Source of the DNA: Parageobacillus caldoxylosilyticus NBRC 107762
GTDB lineage: Bacteria > Bacillota > Bacilli > Bacillales > Anoxybacillaceae
Length of the DNA: 43,920 nt
Assembly: GCF_000632715.1 (NCBI RefSeq)
Contig: NZ_BAWO01000055.1
Coordinates: forward strand, 1-43,920
Reading direction: 5' to 3'
The position numbers and the translations under genes were made by a program. Below, piece after piece: positions 17,779 through 25,889 of the stretch. The notes under the pieces were generated by a model. It did no database searches. It was not told the DNA's origin and saw only the letters and a list, made by a program, of their open reading frames with translations. Each line of letters starts with the position of its first letter. The first letter of the stretch is position 1.

Positions 17779-17821
17779 ATCAGAAATTTAAAATTCTTGA
17801 ATAAGAAAGGAGCACATCGAC

Positions 17822-19396
17822 GTGTTTCGCATTTTAGTTTCCGACGCAATTAACGAAGAAGGATTAGCCCCACTACGAAAATCCGAACAAATTGAAATCG
17901 TGCAAAAAAATGTCAGTGAAGCAGAAAACGAACTGCATGAATTTGATGCCTTGCTCGTTCGCAGCGCGACAAAAGTGACAGAAGAACTGCTTTCAAAAAT
18001 GCCGAACTTAAAAATTATCGGCCGCGCCGGCGTCGGGGTTGACAATATTGATGTAGAAGCGGCGACAAAGCGCGGGATTGTCGTCATTAACGCGCCAAAT
18101 GGAAATACGATTTCCGCCGCCGAACACACTTTTGCAATGATGGCCGCGCTCGTACGCCACATTCCGCAGGCGCATATTTCGGTCAAATCGCGGGAATGGA
18201 ATCGCTCCGCGTTTGTTGGCATGGAGCTGAAAGGAAAACATTTAGGCATCATCGGATTCGGCCGCATCGGCTCTGAAGTAGCGAAACGTGCACGCGCCTT
18301 TGGCATGACCGTGCACGTGTACGATCCGTTTTTAACGAAAGAACGCGCCGAAAAACTCGGTGTGTCGATTCATACGCTCGATGAGGTGCTCGCTTGCGCC
18401 GACATTATTACCGTGCACACTCCGCTGACAAAAGAAACAAAAGGACTTCTCGGCGAGAAAAATTTGGCAAAAACGAAAAAAGGCGTGTATCTCATCAACT
18501 GTGCCCGCGGCGGCATTATTGACGAAAAGGCTCTCATTCCGTTTTTGCAAAATGGCCATGTGGCAGGGGTCGCCCTCGATGTCTTTGAACAAGAACCGCC
18601 GGGAGACCATCCATTATTGTCGTTTGATAATGTGATCGTCACTCCGCATCTTGGCGCTTCCACTGTCGAAGCGCAATTAAATGTCGCTACTCAAGTTGCC
18701 GAGGAAATATTACAGTTTTTAGAAGGAAAACCGGTTACATCTTCTATTAATCTGCCAGCCTTGTCCAAAGACGTATACGAGAAAATTCAAGCATTCTACC
18801 ATTTAGCGAAGAAGATGGGCATGATTGCCTCACAATATATGAATATTCCGGTTCAAGAACTGTCCGTTACGTATGCAGGAACCGTCGCCGATTTAGAAAC
18901 GACTTATATCACGCGCAGTCTGCTCGCTGGATTTTTACGGCCGCGTGTCGCTTCGACGGTCAACGAAGTGAACGCCGCCATGATCGCAAAGGAACGGGGA
19001 ATTACGTACGGCGAAAAGTTTTCTGACGAAACACACGGCTATGCCAACTGCATCTCCCTTACCGTTCATGGCGAAAATAGAACATTTACGATCAAAGGCA
19101 CGCACATTCCAAACTACGGCGACCGCATCGTCCACTTTGACGGATTTACGATTGATTTTGCGCCGGAAGGACATCTCCTTTACATTCAACACCAAGACCG
19201 CCCGGGGATGATCGGAAAAGTCGGAAACGTGCTTGGCGAACATCAAGTAAACATCGCCACGATGCAAGTCGGACGACAAGAAGCGGGCGGCAGAGCGATT
19301 ATGTTGCTTTCGCTAGATAAGCCAATTGATGATGCTGTTATGCAAAAATTAACCGAAATCGAAGATATTGACACCGTAAAAAGATTAGAAGTGTAA
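17822..19396 (+). CDS. serA: D-3-phosphoglycerate dehydrogenase
   Basis: The 524-aa enzyme catalyses the first step of serine synthesis. It has a D-2-hydroxyacid dehydrogenase core with GIIGFGRIGSEVA near 142, NCARGGIIDE near 229 (catalytic Arg), a Glu near 262 and PHLGAST near 280 (catalytic His). An intervening domain is followed by a C-terminal ACT domain (LLYIQHQDRPGMIGKVG near 453) that usually senses serine. The length matches the long bacterial form. It starts at GTG after AAAGGAG. Confidence 0.96.
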   Translation: MFRILVSDAINEEGLAPLRKSEQIEIVQKNVSEAENELHEFDALLVRSATKVTEELLSKMPNLKIIGRAGVGVDNIDVEAATKRGIVVINAPNGNTISAAEHTFAMMAALVRHIPQAHISVKSREWNRSAFVGMELKGKHLGIIGFGRIGSEVAKRARAFGMTVHVYDPFLTKERAEKLGVSIHTLDEVLACADIITVHTPLTKETKGLLGEKNLAKTKKGVYLINCARGGIIDEKALIPFLQNGHVAGVALDVFEQEPPGDHPLLSFDNVIVTPHLGASTVEAQLNVATQVAEEILQFLEGKPVTSSINLPALSKDVYEKIQAFYHLAKKMGMIASQYMNIPVQELSVTYAGTVADLETTYITRSLLAGFLRPRVASTVNEVNAAMIAKERGITYGEKFSDETHGYANCISLTVHGENRTFTIKGTHIPNYGDRIVHFDGFTIDFAPEGHLLYIQHQDRPGMIGKVGNVLGEHQVNIATMQVGRQEAGGRAIMLLSLDKPIDDAVMQKLTEIEDIDTVKRLEV

Positions 19397-19399
19397 AAC

Positions 19400-19433
19400 A
19401 AAAAAGGAATGGGCACGACCCCATTCCTTTTTT
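19400..19433. terminator. Bidirectional terminator between serA and hisK
   Basis: AAAAAAGGAATGGG-CACGA-C-CCCATTCCTTTTTT is a 14-bp hairpin between convergent genes, with A/T runs on both sides. Confidence 0.88.
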
Positions 19434-19448
19434 GTGTGATCACCGCTT

Positions 19449-20261
19449 TTATCCTAGCGGCACCGCCTTCCGTTCCCCCTTATGAAACGTCATCAACTCC
19501 GTATAACCGACACTTCTCGCAAGCGCAATCGCTTTGTCGTAATCTGCCCCTACATGCTCAGGGACATGCGCATCGGAGGAAAGCACAATTGGGATGCCTT
19601 TATCGTAGCACATTTGCAATAGCCGTTTATCCGGGTATAGCTCGCCAACCGGTTTCCGCAGCCCTGCTGTGCTGATTTCGACGCATGTTTTCGAGTTTGC
19701 CAGCGCGGTTGTCGCGCGATCGTATTGCTCGAGCAAAAATTCTTCATCTTCTGGAACGTATTTAAATATTTTGACCAAATCCAGATGACCGATAATATCG
19801 AATAAATTGGACTCAGCCAAGGTGACAACTTGGTCAAAATATTTGCGGTATGTATCGTATAGATCCCTGCGTTCCCATTCTTGACGGTACTCTGCCAAAT
19901 CAATGCCAAAATCATCAACCCAATGAATTGAACCGATCACATAATCAAACTCATAAGATTGGATAAATTGCGCCATTTCTTCATGTTTTCCCGGCGTATA
20001 ATCCATTTCAATGGACATTTTTACGTCAATTCCGGCATCCCACGCTTCATGGAACAGCCGGACATAGTCATCCATATCATAGTAACGGCGCGCGTCGACC
20101 CATGGATTGGATAAAATATTTTTTGTTTGGTAAAAATGGTAGGCATGTTCCGATATGCCAAAATGCTGAATTCCCTTTCTTGCTGCTTCATCCGTAAATT
20201 GCCGCAAATATTCGAGGGTCAGCGTTCCCCGCTCAAGATGATTGTGATAATCGGTTAACAT
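19449..20261 (-). CDS. hisK: Histidinol-phosphatase, PHP family
   Basis: The 270-aa protein is a PHP-superfamily phosphatase. Metal ligands are visible: DYHNHLE at 4-10, GISEHAYHF near 37, a Glu in SIEMDY near 80, GSIHWV near 106, IIGHLDLVK near 155, and SSDAHVPEHVG near 230. It would dephosphorylate histidinol phosphate in histidine synthesis. ATG at 20261 follows GGAGGAG; the frame extends to 20405 without a further good site. It stands alone, not in a his operon, as hisJ/hisK does in other bacilli. Function is by family. Confidence 0.82.
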   Translation of the reverse strand: MLTDYHNHLERGTLTLEYLRQFTDEAARKGIQHFGISEHAYHFYQTKNILSNPWVDARRYYDMDDYVRLFHEAWDAGIDVKMSIEMDYTPGKHEEMAQFIQSYEFDYVIGSIHWVDDFGIDLAEYRQEWERRDLYDTYRKYFDQVVTLAESNLFDIIGHLDLVKIFKYVPEDEEFLLEQYDRATTALANSKTCVEISTAGLRKPVGELYPDKRLLQMCYDKGIPIVLSSDAHVPEHVGADYDKAIALARSVGYTELMTFHKGERKAVPLG

Positions 20262-20343
20262 GTTTCTCTCTCCTCCCTCTACGTTTCTATCATTATATCG
20301 CATAGAGATGAGGAGGACAACGGTTTTGCGAATTTTCGCACAT

Positions 20344-20433
20344 TCACCCCGCCATACCAACCATAAATAGCAAACGAATGCAGGCAGCCATGCCTGCCAC
20401 GACAAGCAAACGTCTCATCACATCTCCCATCAT
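20344..20433 (-). CDS. Possible 29-aa membrane peptide
   Basis: Begins MMGDVMRRLLVVAGMAACIR, then continues hydrophobic and ends MVGMAG. An AAGGGAGG site lies 6-9 bases before the two adjacent ATGs. One hydrophobic helix with Arg residues at its N-side is predicted. It lies between rsiX and hisK on the same strand. Too short to prove by eye; no family recognised. Confidence 0.4.
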   Translation of the reverse strand: MMGDVMRRLLVVAGMAACIRLLFMVGMAG

Positions 20434-20546
20434 CCGTTCCTCCCTTTCGTTATCATTCCGCCATATATTGTATTATGTGAGAAAAGCGGCAAATAGAACG
20501 TTGCCATTGCTACATTAACAAAATTGTAACAAAAAACGCTTCCTTT

Positions 20547-21698
20547 TTATTGGGCAGATGCATATACTGTAATCGGATTTGGACCAACGGGTACGGCGAT
20601 TTTTTTCCCAAACATATACGGGCCAATTTGCTTGACTCCCCCGCCTTTAAATGTAACGGTGCGAAAGCCGAACTCTTTCGCCGTAAGCAAAATCGCCTCC
20701 ATCATCCATTGAATCGATGGCAGTCCGTTTAGCTTGGAATCTTCCGTAAACTGGATCACGACATGATCATTCTGCACGCTCACCTTCTTAATGCGAACTC
20801 CTTTTGGGACAGTGGAGCGCAACGGCCCACCTCCATCTTTTTTCATCTGTTTTAATGCTTCTAAAAACGTCGAAACATGCTGCGGCGACGGAACAAGAAA
20901 CACAGAATGCGTCGAACCGGACCAATATAAATAATACGCCCGCTTCTTATTCGGAATTTCCACTTCCTTTATATATCCTTTATGATGAAACGCCATTCCT
21001 TCCTTCTTTTCGGTAAAAAAACGGACTTTCTTTCCACCCATCCAGCGAATCGTTTCTTCAACGCTGGCAAGAAACAATGATTCACCCATCGATCCTTCGG
21101 AAAAAACTGGATGTTGTTTTGACACCCGGACCAGCCAGACTCGATTGCTTTCACGAGAAGGGACAATCGTGACACCATTAAGCAGCCGCTTTGATAACCC
21201 CCATTTTTGTTCATCAATTTGTGATTTGGCCATTTTGAGCTGCTCAGCCGCTTGTTCATATTTTTTTACCGGAACGCTAATGGGAATGATGATTTGCGAC
21301 TGTTGATCAGGGATTCCTACTACGACAATATCTTGATCATTCAATGCATCTTTGGTCACAATGCGCGATAAAAACGAATCGTGCTCCCTAGCAGACAAAA
21401 GCGTTTGGCTCTCCTTTGCCGGCTGTTCCGCCTGTAGCGTTATCATATGCCGATCTAACTTCTCAGAGCTTTTTTCCGGACGTTGTGTGAATGGAAGGCT
21501 AGGTGCATAGATCGCCACCACAGACACCGCCGCAACGACGGAAATCAGTGATGGAAGAAACCAGGCTTTCCAGCGTGCCGTTTTTCTTGCTTTGATTAAT
21601 TGTTGATATATTTCTTCCTTCGAACGATGATCTTTAATCATCGGCATCTGCTGTAGCGTATGCTCAAGGCATTCGTCATTCCACCGAAACTTTTTCAC
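20547..21698 (-). CDS. rsiX: Anti-sigma-X factor RsiX-like
   Basis: The 383-aa protein has a cytoplasmic N-terminal part (1-42), one membrane helix (about 44-65) and a large outer domain; the C-terminal part resembles GerMN-type domains (TVPKGVRIKKVSVQNDHVVIQF, then QWMMEAILLTAKEFGF). This is the layout of RsiX, which holds SigX at the membrane. Its start lies 23 bases inside the sigX 3' end, so the pair is translationally coupled. The assignment leans on this context and on topology. Confidence 0.83.
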   Translation of the reverse strand: MKKFRWNDECLEHTLQQMPMIKDHRSKEEIYQQLIKARKTARWKAWFLPSLISVVAAVSVVAIYAPSLPFTQRPEKSSEKLDRHMITLQAEQPAKESQTLLSAREHDSFLSRIVTKDALNDQDIVVVGIPDQQSQIIIPISVPVKKYEQAAEQLKMAKSQIDEQKWGLSKRLLNGVTIVPSRESNRVWLVRVSKQHPVFSEGSMGESLFLASVEETIRWMGGKKVRFFTEKKEGMAFHHKGYIKEVEIPNKKRAYYLYWSGSTHSVFLVPSPQHVSTFLEALKQMKKDGGGPLRSTVPKGVRIKKVSVQNDHVVIQFTEDSKLNGLPSIQWMMEAILLTAKEFGFRTVTFKGGGVKQIGPYMFGKKIAVPVGPNPITVYASAQ

Positions 21699-22221
21699 GC
21701 TGTCCTCTTCCTTTCTCCATTTCTTCTTCCATATACTTTTTCAACACTTTCAACGCCCGGTGCTGCGTCGTTTTGACTTTGCTCTCCGTCCATCCTAACG
21801 CCTCCGCTGTCTCCGTAATCGACAGCGATTGGATAAAGCGAAGCACGATAACAAGCTGCTGATCGATCGTACAACGTTCTAAACAGCGGTACATTAGCTG
21901 AATCTCCTCTTTTTGAATCGCGATTTCCTCCGGCAGCGGCTGTCCATCACCAAGCTGTTCTTCACTCCAATCTAATTTTCCTAATTTCTGCTGTCGGCTT
22001 TTTTGTTTGCGGAAAAAATCGATCGCCACATGGCGCGCAATCGACAGCAACCATGTTTTTTCACTGCTTTCCCCTTTAAACCGCTTATAAGAACGCAGTA
22101 CTTTTATGTATACTTCCTGAACGAGATCTTCTGTCTGCTCTCGATTTCGTACCATATAAAATAAAAAATTAAAAATATCATCATGATACTTTTCGTACAA
22201 CTCCTCAAAGACGGAGTCCAT
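21676..22221 (-). CDS. sigX: ECF RNA polymerase sigma factor SigX
   Basis: The 181-aa protein has sigma region 2 (about 20-85: MVRNREQTEDLVQEVYIKVL) and region 4 (about 120-170: RFIQSLSITETAEALGWTESKVKTTQHRAL) with no region 3. In B. subtilis SigX governs cell-surface charge and antimicrobial-peptide resistance genes. ATG at 22221 lies 7 bases after GGAGG; an upstream ATG would place this site inside the gene. A TGTAAC-N17-CGAC promoter precedes it, suggesting autoregulation. Confidence 0.9.
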   Translation of the reverse strand: MDSVFEELYEKYHDDIFNFLFYMVRNREQTEDLVQEVYIKVLRSYKRFKGESSEKTWLLSIARHVAIDFFRKQKSRQQKLGKLDWSEEQLGDGQPLPEEIAIQKEEIQLMYRCLERCTIDQQLVIVLRFIQSLSITETAEALGWTESKVKTTQHRALKVLKKYMEEEMEKGRGQREKVSVE

Positions 22222-22248
22222 CCTTTCTCCTCCCATTCTACTTCATTT

Positions 22249-22275
22249 GTCGCCGCGACAAATCGTTTCGTTACA
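22249..22275 (-). promoter_or_regulatory. SigX-type (ECF) promoter of sigX
   Basis: On the minus strand TGTAAC (22275-22270) and CGAC (22252-22249) are separated by 17 bases, the SigX consensus layout. The -10 element lies within a perfect inverted repeat TTGTCGC-G-GCGACAA. The leader is only about 28 bases. Confidence 0.75.
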
Positions 22276-22297
22276 ATCATGATAAAATTTCCACGTG

Positions 22298-22330
22298 AAA
22301 AAAGGAAGAATATTGCAAAATATTCTTCCT
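22298..22330 (-). terminator. Terminator of the corrinoid operon
   Basis: On the minus strand GGAAGAATATT-TTGC-AATATTCTTCC is followed by TTTTTT. It is the first strong terminator after btuF and closes the 12-gene operon. Confidence 0.92.
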
Positions 22331-22349
22331 TCTTTTCTCTTCCATTTTA

Positions 22350-23063
22350 CTAATCTATGAAGAGCGGAAAAAATAAACTTTTGGCAATCTTTTTGACTTC
22401 CTCTTCCACACAAGGATGGTAACTAATTAATATAGCGGTAGACGGACCGGCAGAAGCAAAAAGGGGCAGCTTGCAGGAACATGATGAGAAAGCAAGGCCG
22501 TTTGCCTGTAGCAATTGCTGCAGTTCGTAATAAATTCCTTTTGAACCAATCGGGACAATTTCATAAATACACGTTTGTCTCAATAATGCTTGAAATAACG
22601 AAAGAGAGAGAACTCGTTCATTGCGCTTCAACACTTCATCACCGACAAGAGGCTCGCCGATTACCGCAAATTTTGCGTCTTTTGGTGTTATTCCGACCCG
22701 TTTCCGCTCTGTTTGCACCGTACCAACAACCGTTATGCCAACAGCGGACTGAAGCGTTGGAAAATTCGTTTCACTGCTCCCGATGACCGGAATGTCTATA
22801 TGTAATTCTTGACACGTCCTGCGAATGCCATTGCAAAGTGTTTCCCACGCTTCATCATGCACAAAATTTTGCAGTACCACGGCATGCAGCTTTGCTCCAA
22901 CACTCAATACTTCCATGAATGCAACGCGCGCAGCGAAATACGCAACGACATCATATGGAGCGTGTACAATATCCTTCTCTTTCTCTCCAATAGCTGCCGA
23001 ACCATCCGTCGCAACCACTAACTCTGTGCCATCGTAAAAAGGTACAAACAATACATCACGCAC
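22350..23063 (-). CDS. cblS: Alpha-ribazole kinase CblS-like
   Basis: The 237-aa protein resembles an AIR-synthase (PurM)-like ATP-binding fold: DGTELVVATDGSAAIGEKE near 10-28, DVVAYFAARVAFMEVLSVGA near 38-57. CblS proteins phosphorylate alpha-ribazole, which supplies the lower ligand of cobalamin without CobT. Support comes from the operon: the next gene upstream is an ECF S component like CblT, and the two form a known pair in Listeria and Geobacillus. It starts at GTG with GGAGAAG 8 bases upstream, overlapping cblT by 8 bases. Last gene before the terminator. Confidence 0.78.
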   Translation of the reverse strand: MRDVLFVPFYDGTELVVATDGSAAIGEKEKDIVHAPYDVVAYFAARVAFMEVLSVGAKLHAVVLQNFVHDEAWETLCNGIRRTCQELHIDIPVIGSSETNFPTLQSAVGITVVGTVQTERKRVGITPKDAKFAVIGEPLVGDEVLKRNERVLSLSLFQALLRQTCIYEIVPIGSKGIYYELQQLLQANGLAFSSCSCKLPLFASAGPSTAILISYHPCVEEEVKKIAKSLFFPLFID

Positions 23064-23553
23064 GTGGCATCTTCTCCGATTCCATGATTGTCAATTTCCA
23101 AAGCACCGGAATAACGAGAGATGAAACGATGATGTTCGCAGCCGTCGCAGCCGTCAAAGAAGGAATAATCGCCAAAACAAACGCTTTTCCCATCCATAAA
23201 GCAAATGGAAGCGGCGCTAAAAAGGCGTTGCCAACAAAGAAAAAGAAAAAAGCAGCCTTTTTCCATTTATGTTGATATAGCCAAGCAAATCCATATACAA
23301 GCGCTGCCATTTCCACAGCGACTAGCAAATGAAACGCTCCTAACGGAAACCCTGCAAAAAACGCTGATATGAAATGACCAAACGCGGCAACGAGAGCGCC
23401 GCTGTTCGCTCCAAGAATCGCTGCCGCAACAAGTGCTGGAGCGCTATCCAATGCAATGCTGCCAAGCGAAGTTGGCAGCTTCAATAACGAACCGATCACC
23501 GATAAACTAATCAACACGATTGTCGCGGCAAATCGTTTCCGGCTTCCTATCAT
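23056..23553 (-). CDS. cblT: ECF transporter S component, CblT-like alpha-ribazole transporter
   Basis: A 165-aa membrane protein with about five to six helices. The segment LDSAPALVAAAILGANSGAL near 36-55 and HFISAFFAGFPLGAFH near 60-75 are typical of ECF substrate-binding (S) subunits. It has no own EcfA/EcfT here and must use the shared energising module encoded elsewhere. Position next to cblS and within a B12 operon points to alpha-ribazole uptake. ATG follows AAGGAGG and overlaps the pduO stop (ATGA). Confidence 0.78.
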   Translation of the reverse strand: MIGSRKRFAATIVLISLSVIGSLLKLPTSLGSIALDSAPALVAAAILGANSGALVAAFGHFISAFFAGFPLGAFHLLVAVEMAALVYGFAWLYQHKWKKAAFFFFFVGNAFLAPLPFALWMGKAFVLAIIPSLTAATAANIIVSSLVIPVLWKLTIMESEKMPRA

Positions 23554-24125
23554 TTTTTCTCCTCCTTATCGCGAAACACGATGGCGCTCCGCTCATATTC
23601 GACGTCTTTTACTCCCAAACGCGCGTTAATGACACGGGCAACAGCAAAAAAGTAATCAGATAGACGATTCACATATTGCAATACAATTTCATTAACCGGC
23701 TCCGCTTTGCTCAAAGACACGATGCACCGTTCCGCTCTTCTTGTTACCGTACGGGCAACATGGAGCGCCGCTGCAGCCGGGGAGCCGCCAGGTAAAATAA
23801 ATTTTTCAAGCGGCGGAGCTTCTTTCACATATTCATCGATACGCGTTTCCAAAAAGGCTACCATATCCGCCGTTACTTTATACGGAAGCTTTCCATTCAC
23901 GATGGACAAGTCGCCGCCGCAATCAAATAATTCATGTTGAATTTTTTGCAATTCAGCGTAAATATCTTGAAATTTCTCCTCATCTAACAGTGTCATCGCC
24001 TGCCCGACAAATGAATTTACTTCATCTAACGTACCGTACGCCTCCACGCGCAGATGGTCTTTATCGACACGTCCGCCGATTAAACTCGTTTTCCCTTTGT
24101 CACCTGTTCTCGTATATAGCCTCAT
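23550..24125 (-). CDS. pduO: PduO-type ATP:cob(I)alamin adenosyltransferase
   Basis: The 191-aa cytosolic enzyme begins MRLYTRTGDKGKTSLIGG, the N-terminal ATP-binding motif of the family (TRTGDKGKT), and has the helical motif VARTVTRRAERCIV near 122 and YVNRLSDYFFAVAR near 155. It transfers the adenosyl group from ATP to cobalt and makes coenzyme B12 forms. ATG at 24125 follows GGGGGAG; the frame is open to 24170, but the extra part has no match. In the corrinoid operon. Confidence 0.93.
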   Translation of the reverse strand: MRLYTRTGDKGKTSLIGGRVDKDHLRVEAYGTLDEVNSFVGQAMTLLDEEKFQDIYAELQKIQHELFDCGGDLSIVNGKLPYKVTADMVAFLETRIDEYVKEAPPLEKFILPGGSPAAAALHVARTVTRRAERCIVSLSKAEPVNEIVLQYVNRLSDYFFAVARVINARLGVKDVEYERSAIVFRDKEEKK

Positions 24126-24139
24126 ATCGTTTCTCCCCC

Positions 24140-24556
24140 TTATTTCATTCGTTCTGCTAATCCACACCAAACACGATCAATGCGGTCGCAAAGCTGCGCC
24201 AATTGCTGGTAACACCAACCGGTTACATCGCGCCATAATCGTTCCTCTTTTTCCACCGGGACAACCCCCTGCGTAATGTCTGAACCAATCCACACAACCG
24301 TTCGTCCAGAATCTTGTCGTTCCCACTCATGCCACATTTGAAACATACGTTTCCAATAAGTTAAATCTGGAATACGCCGAATCGCTGCTTCCAATCCTTC
24401 CATTACAACGATTCGTTCGAGTATATTCACATCCGGCTCGCCATATTCGCATTCATATCCGTTATACCAAACGACATCCTTCCGTTCTGTTATTCGGTAG
24501 TAAGTGCACGCCCATTTTCGTTTTCCTTGAAAAGCACCTCCGACAATGAAATGCAT
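24140..24556 (-). CDS. Second CobU-like protein with degenerate P-loop
   Basis: The 138-aa protein begins MHFIVGGAFQGKRKWACTYY. It matches CobU in layout: a P-loop-like GGAFQGKRKW (the Ser/Thr after GK is Arg), then WIGSDITQGVVPVEKEERLWRD near 90 like the VSNEVGxGIVP motif of CobU, and a terminal RIDRVWCGLAERMK like the family end. CobU itself is encoded four genes upstream. With the altered P-loop, kinase/guanylyltransferase activity is doubtful; it might bind nucleotide or corrinoid, or be a subunit. It starts 67 bases inside cobC with AAGGAG upstream. Confidence 0.75.
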   Translation of the reverse strand: MHFIVGGAFQGKRKWACTYYRITERKDVVWYNGYECEYGEPDVNILERIVVMEGLEAAIRRIPDLTYWKRMFQMWHEWERQDSGRTVVWIGSDITQGVVPVEKEERLWRDVTGWCYQQLAQLCDRIDRVWCGLAERMK

Positions 24557-25149
24557 CGTTTTTTCTCCTTCCACCTCTCAAGCGTCGATTGCAGTGTAAA
24601 CCCGCCGCCAAATGGCACTGCCCATTCCCAAAACGGCCGTTCTACCGGAGCGTAGCGTTCCAATACGTAACGAATCGGGCCGCCATGCGTGACGACGGCG
24701 ACATGCCTCGCGTTTGTTTGTTCGGCAAGCAGTATGGTTTGTTCAAGCGCTTCTTCCACCCGCCGGCAAAAAGCTTTGTAGCTTTCCCCATTGGGCGGCG
24801 CTACGGAAAACGGAGAATGCAGCCATTGCTGATACTCTTTTATTTCTTTCAACTCTGGAAAAGTTTTTCCTTCCCAATCGCCAAAATTTATTTCCCGCCA
24901 TTGCTCCATTTCGCATTTCGCGCCGCAATAGTTTCTAAACAACCTCTCGCACGTTTGCCGGCAGCGCAGCAAATCGCTTGATACAAGCAAATCAACAGGC
25001 TTGAAAAACTGCAAGTCTGCTTGGAGAAGCCGTGTTTTTTCCTGCCCTGCAAGCGGCACATCCGTATGCCCAATATATCGCCTTGCTTCATTTTCCGGCG
25101 TCATACCGTGACGTATGAACGTAATAGCCAAATAATAAACCATAGCCAC
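24490..25149 (-). CDS. cobC: Alpha-ribazole-phosphate phosphatase CobC (histidine phosphatase family)
   Basis: The 219-aa protein has the phosphohistidine motif FIRHGMTPENEARRYIGH near 11 and the second His in VVTHGGPIRYVL near 150; SSDLLRCRQTCERL near 57 and EINFGDWEGKTFPEL near 87 are typical of this superfamily. In this operon it should dephosphorylate alpha-ribazole phosphate or adenosylcobalamin 5'-phosphate. It starts at GTG (or the ATG two codons later) inside the cobS 3' end and overlaps the next gene by 67 bases. Confidence 0.88.
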   Translation of the reverse strand: MAMVYYLAITFIRHGMTPENEARRYIGHTDVPLAGQEKTRLLQADLQFFKPVDLLVSSDLLRCRQTCERLFRNYCGAKCEMEQWREINFGDWEGKTFPELKEIKEYQQWLHSPFSVAPPNGESYKAFCRRVEEALEQTILLAEQTNARHVAVVTHGGPIRYVLERYAPVERPFWEWAVPFGGGFTLQSTLERWKEKKRCISLSEVLFKENENGRALTTE

Positions 25150-25889
25150 GTCTCCATCCCTTCCACAAACGCCCCAAGCGTATCGCCGGTAATGCCGCCA
25201 AATTGTCTTTCAAAAAATAAACGTGCAGCGAAAGCAGCAAATATGGTCCCGCATGCTAGAAAAATAATAGTGTTAAAAACAGAAAGATGGGTAGCGCATA
25301 AACATGCGAGCAAACAGCTGCCAATTGTCATTGCGGCATGCGCATCGTAACGATCGGCATGTTCCCGAAAAGCAGCAGCCATGCCGGTTTGCTTCGCTGG
25401 TTTTCCGCAAATAAGCAGCCATGCCATCGCTGTTCTCGAAAACACCGGAATAACAGCAATAAGAAATATATCAAAATCGGAACATATTGTTTCAAACATA
25501 AATAAAAAGCGAAATGAAAGCAAAAACAAAATAGATAATACCGCAAACGCTCCAACGCGCGAATCGCTCATAATTTCTTGGCGTCGCTTTACATCCCGAT
25601 ACGAAAAAAACGCATCGCTGACATCCATCCAACCATCGGCGTGCAAACCGCCGGCAAGCCAAACCGACAGCCACATAAGAAACAGCGCCAGAAACAGCGG
25701 AGAAAAGGAAGAAAAAGCAGAAAACAGGTAGTACATCACGGCCGCGACAGCTCCGATGATGGCGCCGATAAGCGGGAAAAGACGGACAGACCAGCGCGCT
25801 ACGTCACCGTTCCACTCGATTTGCCTCCGAACCGGAATCACCGTTAAAAATTGCAACGATAATAATAACCCGCTCCAAGCTGCTTTCAT
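25101..25889 (-). CDS. cobS: Adenosylcobinamide-GDP ribazoletransferase CobS
   Basis: A 262-aa polytopic membrane enzyme. The signature GGLHADGWMDVSDAFFSYRD lies near 80-99, followed by RRQEIMSDSRVGAFAV, both with Asp residues expected in metal and diphosphate binding. It joins adenosylcobinamide-GDP to alpha-ribazole (phosphate), the last assembly step. It starts at the base where cobU ends and overlaps cobC. Confidence 0.94.
   Translation of the reverse strand: MKAAWSGLLLSLQFLTVIPVRRQIEWNGDVARWSVRLFPLIGAIIGAVAAVMYYLFSAFSSFSPLFLALFLMWLSVWLAGGLHADGWMDVSDAFFSYRDVKRRQEIMSDSRVGAFAVLSILFLLSFRFLFMFETICSDFDIFLIAVIPVFSRTAMAWLLICGKPAKQTGMAAAFREHADRYDAHAAMTIGSCLLACLCATHLSVFNTIIFLACGTIFAAFAARLFFERQFGGITGDTLGAFVEGMETWLWFIIWLLRSYVTV

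Noticed and set aside
17641-17821. T-box or other leader control before serA
   Set aside because: The leader after the likely promoter is about 40 bases, too short, and no T-box sequence is seen.
20262-20405. 48-residue N-terminal extension of the histidinol phosphatase
   Set aside because: The family starts at the metal-binding DYHNH motif, and a GGAGGAG site precedes the ATG at 20261.
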